Assembly: GCA_051877705.1 (NCBI GenBank)
Contig: JBJEJD010000170.1
Span: 1-9,406 of the forward strand
Origin: Coprococcus_A sp051877705
GTDB lineage: Bacteria > Bacillota > Clostridia > Lachnospirales > Lachnospiraceae
Direction of reading: 5' to 3'
DNA length: 9,406 bases
Below are positions 6,592 through 9,406 of the stretch, piece by piece (the first letter of the stretch is position 1; each line of letters begins with the position of its first letter). The notes under the pieces are model-generated. The model did no database searches. It was not told where the DNA came from and saw only the letters and a list, made by a program, of their open reading frames with translations. Made by a program: the position numbers and the translations under genes.

Positions 6592-7461
6592 ATGGAGAAT
6601 GTAAATGTCCGGGGATATATGCATATTTATATAGGAGTATTTGATAATATTATAACATTCGGCGACAGTCTGGAAAAGATGTCTCTGGGTGAAGCACTGC
6701 TTCGATTTATTTATGCTGATCTTAAATCTCTGGACAATCGTGCGCATTATTCTATAGAAGAATTTCGATCTGTTCATCCATATTTTATCTACTGTGATTC
6801 CGGATGGCAGAAAAGTTTTATAGATAATTTAAAACATCCACAGGATATCATCGGAATACCGCAATTAAACGGTCTTATTGAACTGCAGGCTCAATATGCT
6901 TCTCTTCTGCTGGAATTGTACAATCATTCGGGCGGATATGATGAACAACATCTTACAGAAGTACTCGAAGCCAGAGAATGGTTTCAGAATTCAGATTGTT
7001 TTTCCCGCATTTCCGTCAATATCCGGAAAACTGAAGATTCTTCTTTATGTTTAGAAGATTTTTTTGTTTCTTCTTTGGAAGAATGTTTATTCATTGAATT
7101 TATAGAATTGCTGAAACGCAGAATTATTATTAAAACATGTAAAAATTGCGGAAGACTTTTTATTCCAAAGCGTTCTAATATGGATTATTGCCCACGCATT
7201 TATTCTCCTGACGGGAAAACCTGTTCAGAGGTAGGCTATACTCAGACATTTGCCCGTAACGTGAAGAATGATGAATTATTATTGGCTTATACAAGGGCCT
7301 ACAAAGCCCATTATGCCAGAATGACCAAACCTCGCAAAAAAGCCGCCAATATGACCAGGGAAGAATTTGATGCCTGGTATCAGGAAGCCAAACGCAGGCT
7401 TGAGCAGGCCAGAGCAGGTCTTCTAGATCCGGAGACTTTTAAAGCATGGCTGAAAGAATAA
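6592..7461 (+). CDS. DUF6076-like protein with a C-terminal four-cysteine zinc ribbon
   Basis: A 289-residue protein, probably cytosolic since no signal peptide or membrane helix is visible. The first 175 residues are mixed helical without a recognised motif. At 183-211 there is a four-cysteine cluster (CKNCGRLFIP, C200, C211: CX2C-X13-C-X10-C) followed by SEVGYTQTF, then a basic helical tail (RAYKAHYARMTKPRKKAAN) ending in a predicted Glu/Arg-rich helix and FKAWLKE. This arrangement resembles the DUF6076 proteins widespread in Clostridia, whose function is unknown; the assignment is from memory of the family pattern. Zinc or nucleic-acid binding is inferred. The ATG follows GAGAGGGG (6577-6584) by 7 nt; a second ATG at codon 10 is possible. 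The gene is first in the operon, 16 nt before moaA, so it probably shares the moaA transcript. Confidence 0.75.
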   Translation: MENVNVRGYMHIYIGVFDNIITFGDSLEKMSLGEALLRFIYADLKSLDNRAHYSIEEFRSVHPYFIYCDSGWQKSFIDNLKHPQDIIGIPQLNGLIELQAQYASLLLELYNHSGGYDEQHLTEVLEAREWFQNSDCFSRISVNIRKTEDSSLCLEDFFVSSLEECLFIEFIELLKRRIIIKTCKNCGRLFIPKRSNMDYCPRIYSPDGKTCSEVGYTQTFARNVKNDELLLAYTRAYKAHYARMTKPRKKAANMTREEFDAWYQEAKRRLEQARAGLLDPETFKAWLKE

Positions 7462-7477
7462 TAAACCGGAGGTTTCT

Positions 7478-8446
7478 ATGATAGATGGTTTCCATAGAAA
7501 TATAGATTATATCCGCCTTTCTGTTACAGACAGATGTAATCTCAGATGCAGATACTGTATGCCTTCGGAAGGCATTTCCTGTATGCCTATGGGAGAAATA
7601 CTGACCTACGAAGAGATAGAAAGGCTTTGCCATATCTTTGCCGGCATGGGGATTCATAAGATAAAAATCACAGGCGGAGAACCTTTTGTAAGAAAAGATC
7701 TCTGCCATTTACTTGCACATCTCAAACAGATTCCAGGCATTGACAAAGTAACTCTGACCACAAACGGTGTATTGATCCTCCCCTGGCTGGATGAATTAAA
7801 AAAAATAGATATTAATGGTATCAATTTTAGTCTCGATACATTGGATCCTGACACATTTTATCTGATTTCTGGCAGTCAGGACCACCAGATCGTCATGAAT
7901 TCCATATATGCTGCCATTGAAACAGGCATTCAAAACATTAAAATCAACTGTGTGTCAATGTCCGGCATTAATGATACTGACATAGCTGCCATTGCCGGTC
8001 TGGCACGGGATTATCCGGTTCATGTACGCTTTATAGAAATGATGCCCATTGGCCTTGGTAAAAACTATACAGCAGTACCGGAAGATGAAATACGTCAAAA
8101 GCTTGAGAATACCTATGGCACTCTTCTGCCTCTGGAAGAGACCTTTGGAAATGGACCGGCACGTTATTACCATATCCAGGGATTTCAGGGACATATCGGA
8201 TTTATCAGTGCCATGAGTCATCGTTTCTGTCAATCCTGCAATCGCATCCGTCTCACTTCAGACGGATATCTGAAAACCTGTCTTTTCTATGAAGAAGGCA
8301 TTAACTTAAAATATTATCTCCGAAATGGATACAGTGACGAAGCCATTTCAGAACAGATTATTCTGGCTCTTAAACAAAAGCCGGAGCATCATGATTTAAT
8401 GAATCAGATTCCGGAATCAAAGGGAATGTCACAGATAGGAGGATAA
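7478..8446 (+). CDS. moaA: GTP 3',8-cyclase (molybdenum cofactor synthesis)
   Basis: A radical SAM enzyme converting GTP to 3',8-cyclo-7,8-dihydro-GTP, the first step of molybdopterin synthesis, normally together with MoaC. The 322-residue length is typical. The N-terminal [4Fe-4S] cluster motif is C20-x3-C24-x2-C27 within RLSVTDRCNLRCRYCMP; ITGGEPF (64-70) is the SAM-binding element. The C-terminal cluster that binds GTP is formed by C251, C254 and C268 (RFCQSCNRIRLTSDG...KTCLF). The protein ends in the conserved Gly-Gly tail (SQIGG) that is required for activity in characterised MoaA. The ATG follows GGAGG (7468-7472) by 5 nt. No moaC or moaE is present here, so those must be encoded elsewhere. 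Confidence 0.96.
   Translation: MIDGFHRNIDYIRLSVTDRCNLRCRYCMPSEGISCMPMGEILTYEEIERLCHIFAGMGIHKIKITGGEPFVRKDLCHLLAHLKQIPGIDKVTLTTNGVLILPWLDELKKIDINGINFSLDTLDPDTFYLISGSQDHQIVMNSIYAAIETGIQNIKINCVSMSGINDTDIAAIAGLARDYPVHVRFIEMMPIGLGKNYTAVPEDEIRQKLENTYGTLLPLEETFGNGPARYYHIQGFQGHIGFISAMSHRFCQSCNRIRLTSDGYLKTCLFYEEGINLKYYLRNGYSDEAISEQIILALKQKPEHHDLMNQIPESKGMSQIGG
8436..8442 (+). promoter_or_regulatory. Ribosome binding site of the mogA-type gene inside the moaA C-terminal codons
   Basis: The final moaA codons ATA GGA GGA TAA contain AGGAGGA, 6 nt before the ATG at 8449. The codons for the functionally conserved Gly-Gly tail thus double as the Shine-Dalgarno of the next gene, implying tight translational coupling. 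Position is accurate to within a base or two. Confidence 0.8.
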
Positions 8447-8448
8447 AC

Positions 8449-8943
8449 ATGTATAAAGCAGCAATTATTACATCCAGTGATAAGGGTTTTGCCGGAGAAC
8501 GTGAAGATCTGAGTGGTCCGGTTGTTGAAGAAATTGTCTCAGCTCATGGTTTTGAAGTGGCAGAAAGGATTATTCTGCCCGATGAAAGGGATATTCTGGC
8601 TGAAAAAATGCGTGAATACTGCAATCAGGGAATCGAATTAATTCTCACTACCGGCGGTACCGGTTTTTCAAAAAGAGATATCACTCCTGAAGCAACTGCT
8701 GATGTGGTAGAACGGCGCGCGGATAATCTGACCTTTGCCATGATAGCCAACAGCCTTCAATATACGCCAAAGGCCATGCTCTCCAGAGGAATTGCCGGTA
8801 TCTGCGGAGATACACTCATCGTCAATCTGCCGGGCAGTCCGAAGGCCGTACGTGAAAATCTGGAATATGCCATCGATGCCATCATGCACGGTATAAAGAT
8901 CCTCAAGGGTGATGACGGAGAATGCGCTGAACCAAAGCACTGA
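8449..8943 (+). CDS. MogA/MoaB-type molybdopterin adenylyltransferase
   Basis: A 164-residue protein of the MogA/MoaB family, which activates molybdopterin by adenylylation before molybdate insertion by MoeA. The signature LTTGGTGFSKRDITPEAT spans residues 66-83 (GGTG and D77 at the nucleotide site), and a second signature SRGIAGICGDTLIVNLPGSP at 112-131 with SPKAVRENL is also intact. The length fits the single-domain family. MogA and MoaB cannot be separated on sequence inspection alone; in Gram-positive bacteria the MoaB/MogA-type protein usually performs this step, so the symbol is left open. The ATG is 2 nt after the moaA stop, with AGGAGG within the moaA end. The acidic tail (GDDGECAEPKH) is not conserved in the family as far as I know. 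A strong hairpin follows. Confidence 0.92.
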   Translation: MYKAAIITSSDKGFAGEREDLSGPVVEEIVSAHGFEVAERIILPDERDILAEKMREYCNQGIELILTTGGTGFSKRDITPEATADVVERRADNLTFAMIANSLQYTPKAMLSRGIAGICGDTLIVNLPGSPKAVRENLEYAIDAIMHGIKILKGDDGECAEPKH

Positions 8944-8953
8944 TAATCTTTAG

Positions 8954-9010
8954 TCTCCTTTTTGTCTGTTTCTGCATATGTTACAGTAAAAGACAAAAAG
9001 GAGATTTTTT
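8954..9010 (+). terminator. Operon terminator whose 3' arm holds the next ribosome binding site
   Basis: TCTCCTTTTTGTCT (8954-8967) and AGACAAAAAGGAGA (8991-9004) form a perfect 14-bp stem around a 23-nt loop, followed directly by six T (9005-9010). This has the full form of an intrinsic terminator for the moaA operon, 10 nt after the mogA-type stop. The 3' arm also contains AAGGAG, which is 7 nt before the ATG at 9011, so the ribosome binding site of the next ORF is paired in the hairpin. Confidence 0.82.
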
Positions 9011-9208
9011 ATGCCGGAAAATTTTGATCAATTCTCTCAGAACAACCGTCGAGACCGCAGGTGTCCTCCTTGTCCGCCATGCCGCTGTGACCGGGACCGC
9101 CGAGACGACAGACGTGATGATCGTCGGGATGATCGCCGAGACGACAGACGCGATGATCGTCAGGATGACCGCAGAGACCGACGTGATGATTATTGGCCTT
9201 GGCGCTGA
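9011..9208 (+). CDS. Small RRDD-repeat protein with a Cys-Pro cluster
   Basis: A 65-codon ORF preceded by AAGGAG at an ideal 7-nt spacing. Its product begins with a polar N-terminus (MPENFDQFSQNN), followed by a Cys-Pro cluster C18-PP-C21-PP-C24-R-C26, then five or six RRDD units (about 27-60) and ends in YWPWR. It contains no hydrophobic core and is expected to be disordered and strongly mixed-charge. The repeated units use different synonymous codons (CGC, CGA, AGA, CGT, CGG), which suggests that the peptide pattern is maintained. Small Cys/Pro-rich and charged proteins with similar N-termini occur in spore-forming Clostridia and might be coat-like, but this is a guess. No function is assigned. 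Its ribosome binding site lies in a terminator hairpin, so expression would need readthrough or a separate promoter, of which none is clear. Confidence 0.6.
   Translation: MPENFDQFSQNNRRDRRCPPCPPCRCDRDRRDDRRDDRRDDRRDDRRDDRQDDRRDRRDDYWPWR
9098..9190. repeat. 36-bp tandem repeat coding for RRDD units
   Basis: Copy 1 spans 9098-9133, copy 2 spans 9134-9169 (differing at three positions), and a degenerate partial copy covers 9170-9190. The period is 12 codons, in frame with the small ORF, and each copy contains three diverged 12-bp RRDD units. Expansion or contraction by slippage would keep the frame. Confidence 0.85.
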
Positions 9209-9282
9209 GGAAATTATTATCCGAAGATCATATGGTTATTAGAAGCCTTTTTTTACAGGCACTTCATTCATAAATAAATGAC

Positions 9283-9318
9283 AAAAAAGACCTGCAGAAA
9301 TCATTTTCTACAGGTCTT
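9283..9318 (-). terminator. Intrinsic terminator after tRNA-Leu
   Basis: AAGACCTG (9287-9294) pairs with CAGGTCTT (9311-9318), and AGAAA (9296-9300) with TTTCT (9305-9309), with one C/A mismatch and a TCAT loop. On the minus strand it is followed by six T (9288-9283). It begins 5 nt after the tRNA 3' end. On the plus strand no T-run follows. Confidence 0.85.
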
Positions 9319-9323
9319 AATAC

Positions 9324-9406
9324 TGCCGGCAGCGGGACTTGAACCCGCACGTGGTTGCCCACAACAGATTTTGAGTCTGCCTCGTCTGCCATTCCGACAC
9401 GCCGGC
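9324..9406 (-). tRNA. tRNA-Leu (anticodon CAA)
   Basis: An 83-nt tRNA, complete, its 5' G at the last base of the window. The acceptor stem is GCCGGCG with TGCCGGC (7 bp including one G-T), discriminator A. The anticodon stem GCAGA/TCTGT encloses loop CTCAAAA, giving anticodon CAA, which reads the UUG codon. The long variable arm (GTGG, GCAA, CCAC) identifies a class II tRNA, and the T arm is GCGGG-TTCAAGT-CCCGC. CCA is not encoded (the following bases are GTA), so it must be added after transcription. A terminator follows directly, so this is the last gene of its transcript; its promoter lies beyond the window. Confidence 0.96.

Noticed and set aside
9098..9190. CRISPR-like array
   Set aside because: The copies are directly adjacent without unique spacers and are in frame within an ORF.
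9024..9242. Second frame through the RRDD repeat (72 codons from a TTG)
   Set aside because: Its repeat is a by-product of the 36-bp period, there is no ribosome binding site, and the overlapping frame has a better start.
9243..9265. Terminator for the small repeat ORF
   Set aside because: GAAG/CTTC and CCT/AGG pairing is interrupted, and the T-run lies inside the loop rather than after the stem.

Overview
The window reads as a chromosomal segment of a low-to-moderate GC, Gram-positive anaerobe of the Clostridia, most likely Lachnospiraceae. That placement is inferred from the protein style (DUF6076-like protein, SleB-type hydrolase, proofreading-deficient PolA), strong AGGAGG ribosome binding sites, sigma-A type promoters and AT-rich spacers. 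No phage, transposase, CRISPR or integrase signal is visible. No gene-free stretch exceeds 300 bases.

Left part, minus strand (1-6397). A truncated gene for a protein with an N-terminal membrane anchor enters from the left edge (1-434); its upstream region carries a 15-bp palindrome plus a helically phased half-site. Next is a monocistronic secreted SleB-type cell-wall hydrolase with a near-consensus promoter and an intrinsic terminator. Further right is an apparent operon read right to left: a zinc-binding anti-sigma-like membrane protein (probable TTG start), polA (DNA polymerase I) and coaE (dephospho-CoA kinase). A 105-bp imperfect palindrome separates polA from coaE and includes the polA stop codon. 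A terminator then isolates this operon from an upstream nucleotidyltransferase gene that has its own promoter.

Right part, plus strand (6505-9208). A divergent promoter drives a DUF6076-like four-cysteine protein, followed after 16 nt by moaA, then after 2 nt by a mogA/moaB-type gene. The latter two belong to molybdenum cofactor synthesis; moaC, moaE and moeA are not in the window. The operon ends in a strong hairpin whose 3' arm also supplies the ribosome binding site of a 65-codon ORF encoding a Cys-Pro cluster and Arg-Arg-Asp-Asp repeats.

Right edge, minus strand. A complete tRNA-Leu(CAA) without encoded CCA ends exactly at the window border and is followed by its own terminator.

Most of the content is housekeeping. 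The parts least explained by known annotation are the palindrome after polA, the RRDD-repeat ORF with its hairpin-embedded ribosome binding site, the anti-sigma-like gene fused by spacing to polA, and the uncharacterised zinc-ribbon gene leading the moaA operon.
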